A stretch of DNA of 64,000 bases from positions 126,851,620 through 126,915,619 of the forward strand of contig BTPG01000005.1 in the NCBI GenBank assembly GCA_036245525.1. The letters run 5' to 3'. The first letter of the stretch is position 1, and every line of letters starts with the position of its first letter. Origin of the DNA: Semisulcospira habei. Taxonomy: Eukaryota > Mollusca > Gastropoda > Semisulcospiridae. A program made the position numbers and the translations under genes. This document shows, piece after piece, positions 21,972 through 33,161 of this stretch. Below the pieces are notes generated by a model. The model worked only from the letters and a program-made list of their open reading frames with translations, was not told the origin of the DNA and made no database searches.

Positions 21972-22760
21972 GCCTGTGGTGCCGGGAGGGAGTGCTGAAC
22001 CGCTGAGATGTCCCCCACTAGGGCAAGGTTGTCGCGCTGGCCGGATAGGTCTCGCAGGTAGAGGCAGGCGAAAGTAGACTCGGCCCGCCAACCCATGGCC
22101 GCCACAATGTCCCTCACTGCGCAGTTGCGGTCAAGGTGATGCTCGCAGCCACTGTTTCGACTTCGTGTGCTTGGGTGTGCATCGTCCTGGCCTGCTCTGG
22201 GGAGAGCTCTTTGTACGCTGACCGGATGACCCAGCATAGCCAGGAAGGGATCGTCTGCGCCGAGATGTCTCGTCTGCCCGGAGCCAAGGGCAGGAATAGG
22301 CGTGAGCACCCTAGTCTTAGTGGCTTAGTTCTGCGCAGGTACACTTTAAGCGCCTTGACAGGATCCTGTCGACGGAATTCCCGGGACTGGTCCGTAGCCC
22401 TGTGCGGACGGATGGTCAATCCTTGAGGCGCGGACGCTGGGAGGAGGTTCTTGGCCAGAACATAGGGTCGGTGAGGAGCCGCATCGAGCCATTGGCCCTG
22501 AGTTGGAGACAGGAGGGCACCCCGAGAAGGCTTGTATCTCGCTAACCCGAGAGGCTGAAGCGAGGGCAAGCAGGAAGCATGTCTTCCTGATTAGGTCTCC
22601 AAGTCGTGTAAGTGGTCGGGGCTCAAACCGTTCCAAGTCAAACCAGGTGAGCACCCCGGACAAGTCCCAGCGAGGAATCAACGAGCGGGAGCCGGCCGTT
22701 TGCAGATCGAAGTGCGCCATCAGATCCGAGAGGTCTTTGCGGGTGCTCAGATCCGGCCGT
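21972..22760 (-). pseudogene. DIRS-1 tyrosine recombinase (YR)
   Basis: Minus-strand frames give LIRKTCFLLALASASRVSEI (with the catalytic Arg of the SxSRxSE box), then LKVYLRRTKPLR, IPSWLCWVIRSAYKELSPEQ, HEVETVAAS and STFACLYLRDLSG (with the nucleophilic Tyr region). This is the DIRS-type recombinase that would integrate circular element DNA. The pieces lie in at least two frames. The HxxR position reads HEVE, as in the plus-strand copy (HEVG), so the second arginine may be replaced in this family. The C-terminus is cut by the LINE insertion. Confidence 0.75.
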
Positions 22761-22799
22761 GGCAGGTGTCAAAAAGAGTCTGCCACCATTGCCAGGTAA

Positions 22800-25041
22800 C
22801 CTCGGATGGTGATGGGGGCCCGGTTCTGCTTGGGAAATAACCGGAGAAGAACTCGGCCAAGTGGGGGTTAGTCCGGTCCGTGGGGCGAGTCGCTCTGCTT
22901 GCGGGCCAGGCTGGAGTACTCGCCATTTTCCCTCATATACGTTACAATGCTGCACCCGCAAAGCCTCTTGGTGCAAGGGCCTGCCTGACAATCTCCAAGT
23001 GTGCAGCCGCAGTCGGTCCGTGCACGGATGAAACAGTTGCTGCCGGGGCTGCTTGAACATCGGACGTGGTGCGGGGAGTTTCAGCAGGGGGGTCCATAGC
23101 GCGGCTCAGGAGGACTGTGGTCCAGCTCCTGGTCCAGCCGAATAGGCCACGAGGATCCGTATCGTAATGCCGCCCCTGAGCTGCTGGCATACCTTGGTAC
23201 CTACACTGTGGGAGGGAACGTGTACGCAAGGAGTCCGTCCCACGGAATGGAGAGCACGACCGCGGTCCAGGCTTGTGGTAAGGGGGAAGCAGCTTCCTGT
23301 TCCACCTAGTGGCGAACAGGTCGATTATCGGTGTCTCCTAACGCGCGTAGAGTAACTGGAAGATATCCAGGCGCAGTTATCACTCTGTGAGAAGCAGCTG
23401 GCCCTGTCACGAGAGGGAGTCCGCGCGTACGTTGAGCTGGCCTGGGATGTGCCGTGCCTGCAGAGTGATGCCCCAATCCCTGCACCACCGGAGGACTTGG
23501 TACACAAGGATACAAGGGGAGGGTGTGCGCATTCCCCCCTGGTCCCGAATGTAGGCCACGACTGTCGGGTAGTCGGAGAGCACCAGTACCTCCTCTTGCG
23601 CGAGTCGTTCCTCTCATCTGGTGAGAGCCAGCCACACTGCCTTCATCTCCAGCCAGTTGATATGTCTGTCTGCGTGTTCCCCCGTCCAGCTGCCCATGGC
23701 TGTGACAACTCTGGCCACAGGTGCACTCCCCAGCCCGAGAGGCTTGCATCCGTGCAGATGGAGAGCTGTGGTGGCGGGGAGAAGAGTAGCACTCCCCCAA
23801 TGCTACCAGGCACTGTTCATCCACCACTGGAGGCGAGACATGTCCGAGGAGGAGCGCCAGGGCCAAAGCGGATGCAGCTGTATCAGCCGAGAGTAGAGTC
23901 TGGCTAGGGGTAAAAGATCTGCTGCAGCGCTTAGTAGGCCTGACAGCTGGGGCCAGACCCTGGCCGGGAGAGCTTCCGTGCAAGATACTCGGAGTGCCGC
24001 CTCCGCCACCTTCTGTATCCGGCCTTCGGGGCATCGTACCCGATTGATGTCGGTCAGGAACTCCATGCCTAGGTGGGTAACCTGTGTGCCGTCCACCATG
24101 GGACTTGCCTCCATCAAATAGGAATCCACGTTGGCGGAGCAGAGTCAGCCAGGAATCTGTGTCCTCTAATGCTTTTGCCATGGGTTCCGGAGGAGCTGGT
24201 CGTCCGGGTAGTTGGAAGTTGGGCTGGAGGCCGCCTGAGACAACACCATCGATAATCCCGGTGAAGACCCACGGGCTGAGGTTAAGGCCAAGGTAGGGCC
24301 TGAACTGACACAGCACCCGGCGGAAGACGAAGCGCAGGTAATGCCGCGACGCCGGATGGATGGGTATGAGAAGATATGTGTCCGCTAGGTCAAGGCTCAC
24401 GGCAAAATCCTGGGGCTGCACCGTCACCCTCAGTGCTCTGGCCGTTTCCATCCTGAAGCACGAGGCCAAAAGTACTTGTTTAGCGCCGAAAGGTCGATAA
24501 TGCACCACTTACCTCCAGGTCTGGGGACCAAGAAAAGCCGACTGTAGAACGCCAGGGAGTCGGGACGCGAGACCACCTATGTGACCTCCTTCTGTAGTAG
24601 GGCTCTCACATCGCCGTGCAGCGCTGTCGAGTTGTCCCGATCCCCCTGTACTCGCGTCCACAGGAGGGAGTGTCGCAAGGGAGGGGTGACTGGAAGGAGA
24701 TCCTCAGGCCCTGCGTAACAGTCGAAGAATCCCTGGGCCAACTTGAAATAGCTGTTCCAATGCTTCCCGACAGGAATCGGCAGGAGGACCGGGTTCATGT
24801 CAGCGTGCCCGGCCGCGCCCTCGCTTCCGGGCGCCTCTGGACCAGGCAGTGGAGGGTGCGGGGAAAGCGCGCAAGCGCACGGGTATAGGGGAGGGTTCCC
24901 CCACAGCCTCTGGAAGGATAGGAGGAGGGTGTTCTGACCCGCAGGGCGCGACCACGGCTCTGCAGCTGACTGAAGTGGGCGGAGACGAATCCTGCAGTGG
25001 CGGGCCGGAGTTCCTGCACTGTCTCCTTTACCGTCTGCCAA
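22800..25041 (-). pseudogene. DIRS-1 reverse transcriptase / RNase H region
   Basis: The minus-strand frame starting at 24508 reads FAVSLDLADTYLLIPIHPAS, the RT motif with the first catalytic Asp, and later SPWVFTGII. The expected YVDD box corresponds to an out-of-frame NYPDDQLL near 24205-24225, so a frameshift lies before it and Val is replaced by Pro. RNase H follows (about 23600-23760: CTDASRAG-like and MKAVWLALT-like pieces on this strand). Upstream, 24577-25041 encodes the RT N-terminus. The region is multiply frameshifted. Confidence 0.7.
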
Positions 25042-27490
25042 GTCGGTCTAACAGTAGAGTGCCCCCAAGCGCAGCCTGGCGCAGCTGTGTCTTCCCCGAA
25101 GCTGGGGGAGAGTGGCATCGTCCCGATAGCACATCCCGTCGCATCAGGTCGCCGATGGCAGCCGCCACCATGGAGTTGGCCGAGGAGTGGTACGTCACCC
25201 TATTCGCCGCCACTAGCCCCGTGTGTATCCCGTGCAGAGGGGCTGAAGCTGAGAGATCCCAGGTGTTCTCCCGACACTTGACCATGGACTGCGTCGCCCT
25301 CTTGAGGAATCCCGAGCACGCTAGGAAGTAGCGGACTAAGGTAGCTGTCCTGTCCAAGCCTCGCGTCATGTGTCTGCTGGATGTGGGGTGCCTCTGCCTG
25401 CATCCACGCCTCCTTGTCCACCGCCGGAAGGGCACCGGAACGCCTGGGAGAGACCTCCATATCACTGCTGGCGGAAGGTGAAAAATCCATCCCCTCTTAC
25501 CGTTGGGAGTCTGAGAAGAAACCCTGGTCTCCGAAGACGTCTTGTCGCCGGTGAGCCGAGAGCGCAACCGCTAGATCCCGTAAGCCTGCCGGTTGAGGGA
25601 GCAACTTGAAGCACTTGGCTGCCACGGTGCGTCGACCACACCGAGGCCTTCCTCTCAGGGGCGGAGACGGAGGGCAGTACTCTAGAGGGAGGAATGACGC
25701 GATGAGCCGGGACGCCTCGTCCAAGAAGCGGCGAGTCTGCAATGCCGGGACTGCGTCGACCAAGGTGGTGGAGAGCAACGACTGTCCGCCACGTGTGCCC
25801 AACGTCAACACCCAACGCCGACGCCGAGTCCTACGAGAGTAGACTGAGTGCCTGTGTTGAGAGAGATGCTGGATGTATGTGCACCGCCCAAAGAGTAGCC
25901 ACAAGGGGGTGTCTGCTCCTGTGAACCGTCATGGACCGCTGGCGAGGGCTGGGCCGATGCCAAAGAGAGGCTTATTTTCCGTCCTGTGGCTGCAATCCGA
26001 GTGGTGCCGGCGCCGACGTCCAGGCTGCTGCGTCCTCGAGGTAGATCGGTCCCTGAAGATCCGGCCGGAAGATCGGTTGCTCCTGGAGGGTGCCTCTGAG
26101 GTCCGGTGTCGTGAATGATCCGCTGCTGCGACGCGCCCGAGCTTGTCCGCCAGTCCGGTGAGGAGGAGCGGGAATGATGACGTTCCCTGGCGCGAGGTAT
26201 CCGTAGCGCCCTGTAGCATCTGCTGTGGCCGCTCTTTCGATCGTGTAGGGGCGTCCCTCTCTACGCTTCTAGGGTGCGGGGAGGGGGGGGGGGTGTTTGG
26301 CGCTCCGGGGACCCACACTCGATGAGAAACCACATCTCGTTGACTGTACTACTGACTGAGCTTGCTTCCTCTCCGTGGCGGGCTTTGGTCTCAGTGGGTC
26401 TGCCCTGACTGAGAACCTCACCTCGTCTTTGGCTCCCCTCTCTGTCTCGGGACATTGAGGTCTGTGTTCATGGCCTGTCCTGTCGGGAAGTGGTGCTCCG
26501 GGGCCCGACCTCGATGAGGAAACACATCTCGCTGGCTGTAATGACAGACTGAGCTTCCTCCTCGCTGTGGTGGGCTTCGGTCGTTTTTTTTTCCCTGACT
26601 GAGAACCTTATCTCGCCTGTGGCTCTGTTCTCAGTCTTGGGCCCCCGAAGTCTGTGTTCGTGGCCTGTCCAGTCGGCGGCTTAATTTCCTGTCCCGCTCT
26701 GAGAGGTGTATCCTGGCTGTGGCCTGGTCTAAGCGCTGGTCCGGCCCAAGGCTTGCGGGCACTAACGTCTCAGAGGGGTGGTCCCCCCGCTTCTGCTGCC
26801 TGGGTTCTCCGTTTCCTGGTGGCATGCGAGAGGCCCAACTTCTCCTTGCGGGGGGATTGAGCTCCTAATGCCTGCATATCCTTTAGGGGACGAACCCCGT
26901 CGTGGCATATCCCAGGCCGAAAGGCGGGGTGGAGCTCTTGGTGCTTGATGGGGGAGGGGGGGGGGGGCTAGTCCCGTTGGCTGCTTTAGGCTCTTTATTC
27001 CGCTCAAGGCAGAGGAGCTCTGTCTGAGGAACCGGTGGGGGCAGCAGGTCCCTTCTTTGCGCCGACAAGCTCATGATGACTGAGGTGGCCCTCCTCTGCG
27101 ATACTTTCAAGGCTGTGGTCGCTGCGGGATTGCGTGCCGGTCTCTCCGTCTGGTAAAACGCTCAAAGCTGCGACCATCGTTCCCCCTCCCGCGTTGAGCA
27201 TTAGTTGCATGTCCGACTGGAGGCGCAGCCCGAGCAGGGTAGGCCGACATCGTGCACATCACTAGGCCACTGGAACGCCACACCTGGTGCAGGTCCTCAT
27301 CTGAGTACTGTAACATAAGACAGACAAAGGCCGGCGTGAGTGTGCGGAGCCTCCTTGCGAGGGTCCGAGCTCCCGGTCGGTCGCGCACATAGTCTCCAGT
27401 CAATGCCGCCGCCCGGCAAAACGCCGGCTGAGGCAGTAACCGAAGCTTTACCTTGTCCTGTCCTGAGACCCAGTAATCCACAGAGACCAA
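25028..27490 (-). pseudogene. DIRS-1 gag-like ORF1 region, broken
   Basis: Pieces align with the plus-strand copy DIRS-2: ALQTRRFLDEASRLIASFLP and LEYCPPSPP (25497-25904 frame), and LSASAPLHGIHTGLVAANRV (25028-25567 frame). The N-terminal zinc module region is near 27180-27330. There are several frame changes and a poly-G tract at 26284-26296. It is not expected to make a full protein. Confidence 0.6.
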
Positions 27491-27632
27491 ACCACCAAGT
27501 AATCCTCAGAAACCAAAAGGTAATCCAAGCACCCAACACCACACACGTCCAAGGAAAACCCAACATCAATCCAAGAAAGTCGAGGTCACAAAAGGTAATC
27601 CCACCATACACAGTCAGAGCACGCGAGTTGCA

Positions 27633-28022
27633 TTGATTGTACATTGATTGTACATTGCTTAACGTCCCGACAGCAACAAGGCTTTCTCAGGACGTGCCTG
27701 CACTGCTTGTGAAAAAAAAACTATACAGAAAATTGAATGTATGTCGCCAGCCGGTCAAATACGTTAAATAAACCTAACACATGGGGCCTAAATAAAGCTA
27801 AGACCATTTAGCAACACACATCCAATATCAAGAGCTACAGGCAGTGCAGACAGTTGGGAGAGTTTTAAATAGATAAATACAGGTGAATGGACCAAAGGTA
27901 GACAGAAACACATGCCCCAGAATAGAAAGGCAACCCACCCTGTGGGGCTGACCAGGGTGACCCTGGGAACTAAAAAGTACCTAACCCCACCCAAGTCCCC
28001 CAGGGCAGACCCGGGTGGGGGA
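27633..28022 (-). mobile_element. SINE-like retroposon in DIRS-1
   Basis: The plus strand shows the reverse complement of the family. On the minus strand it runs from CACCCGGGTCTGCCCTGGGG to GTCGGGACGTTAAGCAATGT plus an (ATCA)n-like tail. The flanking duplication is CACGCGAGTTGCA (27620-27632 and 28023-28035). It has no coding capacity. The same family appears at 49035-49423, 51467-52222 and 53533-53911. Confidence 0.85.
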
Positions 28023-28310
28023 CACGCGAGTTGCACACGACCGGTTAGGTGTAGCTAAGCGAAGAGACTGGCGGGAATCGGTGAGCGCACCACCCAATAG
28101 GGAGGCAGGGGAGGCTACTCAGGGTCTCTTGGTAGCGACTCCCTAGAGTCGCCTCCCTGGTTGTGGTGTACGCAATGACTTTTGGGGGCTAAAATTGGTA
28201 TGCTAAGCGAACCATTCCTAGTAGTAATCCCATCGGTAAAGATTTTGAGAAAATAAATCATAGATCAGCACACACATGTTAAACTTGGGTTTGTGTTGCT
28301 TTTACAGTAC

Positions 28311-28416
28311 CTGTCTGAAATAGCAGCTCCCACCCCCCTGCACCTGCTGAGTCCAGGTTAACAAAAGCACGAATAGTGGGCGCCCATCTATGCTGAGTGA
28401 TGAATCCATGGCTGGC
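28311..28416 (-). CDS. ERMP1: ERMP1 exon 3
   Basis: This 106-bp exon is bounded by TTACAG|GCC and ACAG|GTACTG. It encodes [20 protein letters not shown], then [16 protein letters not shown]. It carries the NLD(S)AG segment that contributes the acidic zinc ligand of M28 peptidases (Glu in vertebrate ERMP1, Asp here). It starts in phase 0, matching the end of exon 2 (ENILQ), and ends in phase +1, matching exon 4. I found it by splice-site reading. Confidence 0.85.
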
Positions 28417-29055
28417 CTGTAACATTAACATTACAAAAGAATTTTCTCATGGTACACATTACTTATAAGGTCTGTACAGCTGTAAACGAATAGCCTATTT
28501 TCAACTGAGATATTCATTTCAATTCTCAGGAGCCTCCACCACCTATTGGGCTCGGTTGTTCCCCATGCTGCCTAGGAGCATCGGCGCGTCAGCCGCCATC
28601 TTAAAGAGGATACCATACCATTCAGATAGTAGCGAAGTAGTGTTTTAACACATTTTTCTTCATGTTTCTTCCTCTTTGGAAACAAACAAAAACAGATTCT
28701 GGTTAGCGGTTTCCTGTGGTGATGGCAAGACTTGCTGTTATTGCCTCTAGTACGTCAGGACTTTCCTGACAGCGATTTCCCTATGAGCGCCTTAGTCATG
28801 AATCCTCTCAAGATGGCCACCATGACTAGCGTGATGACATCAGCTTCCCGAGCCCTATGTGCAAGGACTGTGCAAGGAAAAATAAATGGCACTCAGGGCA
28901 CACGGTTGAATGCACAAATTGAATGCTATGAAATGCTTTTTGTAAGCCAACTAAGATTGAATTTCTTAATTAGCATGTTCTGAATGAAAATGTCCCTTTG
29001 AATTGCTGTAAAAATGGGAGACCTGATTCTGTAGAAAACACACTTTAAACAGTAC

Positions 29056-29183
29056 CTGGAGTATGTTCTCCTCAGCACTGTTGAACAGGAACAAAATGTT
29101 GTGTGGCAGACTCTTATCTTCTCTGGAAAGAGCCCTCAGGATCTCCAGCATCACACAGCAGCTAACAGCATCATCACTAGCAC
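29056..29183 (-). CDS. ERMP1: ERMP1 exon 2
   Basis: This 128-bp exon has acceptor AACAG|GTGCTAG and donor CTCCAG|GTACTG. It encodes [20 protein letters not shown] and [12 protein letters not shown]. The SDDA aspartate bridges the two zinc ions, and the AEE pair supplies the general base and a ligand. All are present, so the active site is intact. Exons 1 and 2 together give 696 nt, exactly 232 codons. Confidence 0.9.
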
Positions 29184-30043
29184 CTGTTAATTCATTCAAG
29201 AAGTCTTACCTCATTATATATTAACACCTGAGAGAATACAGAGGGAGAAGATCATAGAGAGCAGCACCAGATCAGCTTGGTGCCACTGAGATGCCAAGCT
29301 AATCTGGTGCTACCCTTGACCAATCCTGGTCCAGCCACCCATCTCCCACTACTGCAGTGTATCATCCATAAACAACCTGCAAAGTGGGAAATGCATTGCC
29401 AGGCTTAAAAGAGAGCATACAAGTAATTGGCTGCCACAGACACCAGCAGGACACATATGCTGACAAAGAGACTGAAACAAGTTTGAAGTGTAATGACTGG
29501 GCATGAACAGATTAATGTAATAATTTGCAATTAATTACCTTTTAACACAAGTCCTGAAATTTAATGAATGATATACCTACATTGGCAGGACTTGCAGCAC
29601 TCAGGACTCCATCAGAATTATAAAGCAACGCTAGAAATATGACAGCGGAGCTTGTTCTTTAGCAAGGTTAAACATGATTTATAAGGGAGAGCATGAAATA
29701 ATATAACTTGTTATTGTAACCCAGCAATTGTCAAGTTTTAGCTACACCAGCCTTGTCACAGAACAAGCATACAAGAGGCATGAAGTGTGCACCAAGTACC
29801 TGTGTACGCATTTTTTTCTTAAACATATATGAATAAATAAAAAATGTGTTGTTCAAATTCAGTGCACTCTGAAATGCTCACTAAAGCCATGATTGTGGTA
29901 CTACACACACCATTTTAAACTAAATCTCACTTTGACTTTCCTTTAAGCACTGATTTTATGGGTACATATTTTTGTGCAAGTGTGTAGGTCTATATCTTGT
30001 TATTATATGTGTAGGAGTACATGTGTGCATGCCTGTGTGAAAT

Positions 30044-30135
<92 letters not shown>

Positions 30136-30419
30136 TAGTAGATTAGCAAGGCTAAGATGGAATAATTAGATGTTTTCCACTTTCCATCCAAATAACCTTC
30201 ATGTGGGCATGCAATATAATCTGACCATTCACTCCATGCCATTCTCTGAACACCATGTAAGCTAAAAAGCTGAACACATTTACATGAGAAATTAATAAGG
30301 CAAAAAAATGTATCAAGTTTTTTATTATTGATTTTAAACTTTATTATATTTTTATGTTTATTTTATTTTAAAGTCTTAATTTATTTATATTTTTTTAGGG
30401 GTTGGAACTGTGGACCTAC
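29184..30419 (-). other. ERMP1 intron 1
   Basis: AT-rich intron with a (GA)n microsatellite at about 30043-30130. I see no genes or long repeats. Confidence 0.6.
30043..30130. repeat. (GA)n microsatellite
   Basis: A nearly pure GA run. The Ser/Leu-repeat frame across it on the minus strand is an artefact. Confidence 0.95.
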
Positions 30420-30987
30420 CTGGACTGTCCATGACTGTGTCATAGTGGCAGTTAATGAGCAGGCTGTCGTTTGCGACCGATGGCCCAAGCTTTACAACAA
30501 TGTTCTTTTGGTTTTCATATACACTGGAGTACTTGCCCACCCCAATAGCCTCAAAGTCCATATCAAAAGTACCAGTCACGGTCTGGACATCGATCTCAAA
30601 ATTGTGTGTGGGATTTGAAGCAGCTTTAATTTTCGATATTTCACCAAGGATGTATTTCTCTGCTGCAAAGTTGCTTGCACTCCCTGCTACACGAGGGCCT
30701 AAATCAGTGATCTTTTCCAAATGCGTACGTGCTCTCTTCTCTACGAAGTCGGTAGGCTTTGCACCACTCGGGTCAAGGGGAGCAGGAAACTGTGAAACTT
30801 TCAAGTGTATCAAAAGCCAAACAAGACTGTAAAGCGCTGCAAGAAACAAGCAAACAATCCGGCCATCAAGGCTTGGTATTTTCCCGGATGACTTCTTGGT
30901 TTCAGTACGGGTTTGAACATCCGACCGTGGTGTATGTTTTTGTTCATCTTCTCCGTGATTTCTCTTGCGAATCGCCCTGGAGTCCAT
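30420..30987 (-). CDS. ERMP1: ERMP1 exon 1 (start codon exon)
   Basis: The ATG at 30985-30987 opens a 189-codon exon ending at CCAG|GTAGGT. The first 40 or so residues are basic and hydrophilic. A membrane span follows (VCLFLAALYSLVWLLIHLKV, about 45-65), then the start of the lumenal M28 peptidase domain (LEKITDLGPRVAGSASNFAA). The exon ends in LLINCHYDTVMDSPG, whose His is the first zinc ligand. The protein is a multi-pass ER zinc metallopeptidase. The start is favoured because no upstream in-frame Met with homology is seen and the length fits the family's N-terminus. Confidence 0.9.
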
Positions 30988-31515
30988 GTTGCGACTTGTC
31001 GTCTGCTACTAAAGCTTGGCCACGTGATTGGCTACATGCGGTGCATCGATTCACTGCAACTAACGTGTGAGGACATCATGGATTGACAGAAACCAAACTA
31101 ATGGTTCACAAGTCTGCAGCCAACCTTTATACATCCGTGCGTAAATGTGCCTCTATTCGTTTCAATATACACTTGAAGTCCATCCGAAATTCATCCTAGG
31201 TTCTAAGTGGAAAGTCTACTATATCTTTGCAGTATTTCGATCTACTGATTATTTCCGTTACATCCAGAGCGTCATCACGTGCAACAAAAAAGCAGTGCAT
31301 CGATCGTGTTTCCACTGTGGTGGAGGCTGCTACAAATCAGTGGAGAAAAAATATCAAATTTCGGTTTATTTACTTTATGGTTATGTTGTAATATATGTTT
31401 TTGGGTTACAAAATAAGTCTTGAAAAAATAGTCAGACGCAGGTATGATCAACTTTCAATAACGCCATTACAATTTGGCGCGAAAATTGCGTAGCTGGGGT
31501 GGCTTGGGAAGAACG
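30988..31515. promoter_or_regulatory. Probable divergent promoter region of ERMP1 and a plus-strand gene
   Basis: About 530 bp lie between the ERMP1 start and a plus-strand ATG. The region is free of recognised transposons. It includes CCACGTGA near 31020 and ATCACGTGCA near 31275, which contain the E-box CACGTG, and an ATTTGGCGCG segment near 31470. No TATA-type motif was identified with confidence. The role is inferred from position. Confidence 0.35.
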
Positions 31516-31670
31516 ATGGCAACAAGACGCAAACGAGGAGCGAAAGCAAACGCTAAAGACTCTCTGCCTGCAGAATCAGTGACAGATCAGCCCACGAAAC
31601 AAGCAAGGCTGGACGCTGATGCTCCGACAGCTGAAAATAGTACCAAGTTTCAGCTTTCTATTGAGTTTTG
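31516..31670 (+). CDS. Possible first coding exon of an unidentified gene
   Basis: The ATG at 31516 starts MATRRKRGAKANAKDSLPAE, a basic nuclear-localisation-like N-terminus, and continues for 51 residues to a plausible donor TTTTG|GTAAGG at 31671. The downstream sequence is a transposable element, so any following exon would lie beyond it. The divergent arrangement with ERMP1 and the absence of repeats support a real gene start. The product is not recognised. Confidence 0.35.
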
Positions 31671-31870
31671 GTAAGGTTATACCAAATTTGCAAACAGGCC
31701 GCAAAAATGTAAAGGTGGTTAGTGGCGGGGGATCAGATACAAAGATTTTGTCACAGGGGGCGTGATTATTGCTTTTTTGTTTTGTTTTGGCTTACTTGCA
31801 AAGCAAAAGTGAGTATGTTTTTGGCCCGTGGTCGTCCGTAGTTTAACGTTGGCGGCATTTTCTCGGAGAC

Positions 31871-32348
31871 TGTCAGGCCACGGACCACAGTGCTGTTTCC
31901 GTACTGTCCAGTCTCTTAGCCTTAGTCAGTCCCAGTCATCCCCTAATAATTGTTCAGTTCCCTAAAAAACACTACCGCCCACCAGCTGCACATTTGCCAT
32001 GCACAAAATACAAAAAAAAAAACCCAACCAAACAGCACATGACCCGTCTCATTAATCATTTCTTGGTTATGAAACTGGTCCAACCCCACACCCAAGCACA
32101 GCTGAAATCAGCGTGCCCCTCAAATCACTACGTCAAAGGCAACTCAACATAGGCCCACAAATGTCCACTGGATAAGCTCAGGATGGTATGAATCAAAGCA
32201 CCAAACATCTCAGCTAACCACAAATTTCCAGCAAATTCCAACATTCAGCCCAACTGCAAATTTTCAAACAAGGCAAAAATTATTTTTAAAAACACGGGGC
32301 CTCTTACTGCCAGAACTTCCCAATTTAAATGTATACCGTGACCTGTCA
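31871..32348. mobile_element. Short non-autonomous element with TGTCAGG terminal inverted repeats
   Basis: This interrupts copy E between TCTCGGAGAC and ATATTTTTCAAACTTGG, which are nearly adjacent in intact copies. Its ends read TGTCAGGCCACGG and, on the other strand, TGACAGGTCACGG, an imperfect 13-bp inverted repeat. No coding is seen. A target duplication could not be set. Confidence 0.45.
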
Positions 32349-32948
32349 AGTCATATTTTTCAAACTTGGCCCAAGGATACTTTGTTACAAGACCTTTTCA
32401 AGTTAAACATACCAGTTTGAGTGACCTCTCACAAGATCACAGGGATAAAAAAAATGTCAAAAATAGCTATATTTTGACATAATTGATCTTTCTCAAATAC
32501 TATTCACAACTTCAAACCCAAACTTGGTACAAAGATACCTGATAAGACCTTTCTATGAATACTAATTTGGTTGATCCCTCGGAAAGGTCAAGGGTTACAA
32601 GAGCTTAGAAAATAGGTGAAAAATAGCCATATTTTGACAAAAGATGTTTTTTTTCTCAAATACTATTCACAACTCCAAACCCAAACTTGGTACAAAGATA
32701 CCTGATGGTAAGACCTTTCTATAAGTACTAACTTGGTTGATCCCTCGAAAAGGTCATGGGTCACAAGAGCTCAGGAAATAGGTGAAAAATAGCCATATTT
32801 TGACATAATTTATTTTTCTCAAATACTATTCACAACTTTAAACCCACACTTGCTACAGAGATACCTGATGGAAAGACCTTTCTATGCACACTAATTTGGT
32901 TGATCCCTCTGAAAGGTCAAGGGTCACGAGAGCTCAGGAAATAGGTGA

Positions 32949-32953
32949 AAAAT
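32949..32953. repeat. Polinton target-site duplication, left copy (AAAAT)
   Basis: AAAAT precedes the element at the left and follows it at 49676-49680. An intact unit at about 32624-32636 reads GGTGAAAAATAGCCATATTT, so joining the two flanks restores the uninterrupted repeat exactly. Because the host continues with AG and the element also starts with AG, the duplication could be read as 5 to 7 bp. Confidence 0.75.
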
Positions 32954-33161
32954 AGAGAAAGATAATAGGAGACCCGTAAGACAATGAATTCAATAGAGCC
33001 GCATCAGTCATTAATTTACGCCATTTTTAATATCAAAATTTTGACCCCAATTTTACCCCCGTTAATTCTGAATCAACCCTTTGATTTTTAAAAAGTGATG
33101 AGTATGACTGATGCGGCCTTATTGATCTGATTATCTTACGGGTCTCCTATTATCTTTCTCT
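32954..33161. repeat. Left terminal foldback palindrome of the Polinton
   Basis: The arms are about 58 bp. AGAGAAAGATAATAGGAGAC at 32954 is matched on the other strand from 33161 backward; the first 28 positions are identical and about six mismatches follow before GCCGCATCAGTCAT. The loop is about 92 bp. The outermost bases are AG...CT, as in Polintons. Confidence 0.85.

Larger units (their letters stand above)
20305..28257 (-). mobile_element. Near-complete DIRS-like retrotransposon (DIRS-1) in ERMP1 intron 3
   Basis: Inverted terminal repeats at about 20326-20500 and 28045-28240 match in reverse (for example 'CACAACCAGGGAGGCGACTC' against 'GAGTCGCCTCCCTGGTTGTG'). An internal complementary region lies at 20551-20640. 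In between, on the minus strand, are gag-like, RT/RNase H and tyrosine-recombinase regions in the usual DIRS order. The reading frames are broken many times. A LINE (20780-21959) and a SINE (27633-28022) inserted into it, each with a target duplication. Its right end lies about 55 bp from the 5' splice site of ERMP1 exon 3. Confidence 0.85.
31790..32953 (-). repeat. 190-bp-unit tandem-repeat element, copy E, left part
   Basis: Inverted copy. The terminal segment (GCAAAAGTGAGTATGTTTTT, GGTCGTCCGTAGTTTAACGT, TGGCGGCATTTTCTCGGAGA) is at 31800-31870, then a 478-bp insert, then three to four units at 32350-32953. It stops in the middle of a unit at GGTGAAAAAT (32953), where the Polinton begins, and resumes on the far side at 49676. 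Confidence 0.85.

Noticed and set aside
30003..30242. Ser/Leu-repeat frame on the minus strand
   Set aside because: Produced by the (GA)n microsatellite in ERMP1 intron 1.
31145..31423. 92-codon plus-strand frame between ERMP1 and the next element
   Set aside because: Aromatic-rich, no recognisable motif, and it overlaps the divergent promoter region; no evidence of coding.
32954..33161. Left palindrome as an independent MITE
   Set aside because: The host repeat does not resume at its inner end; it resumes only at 49676, so the palindrome belongs to the large element. The right palindrome behaves the same way.
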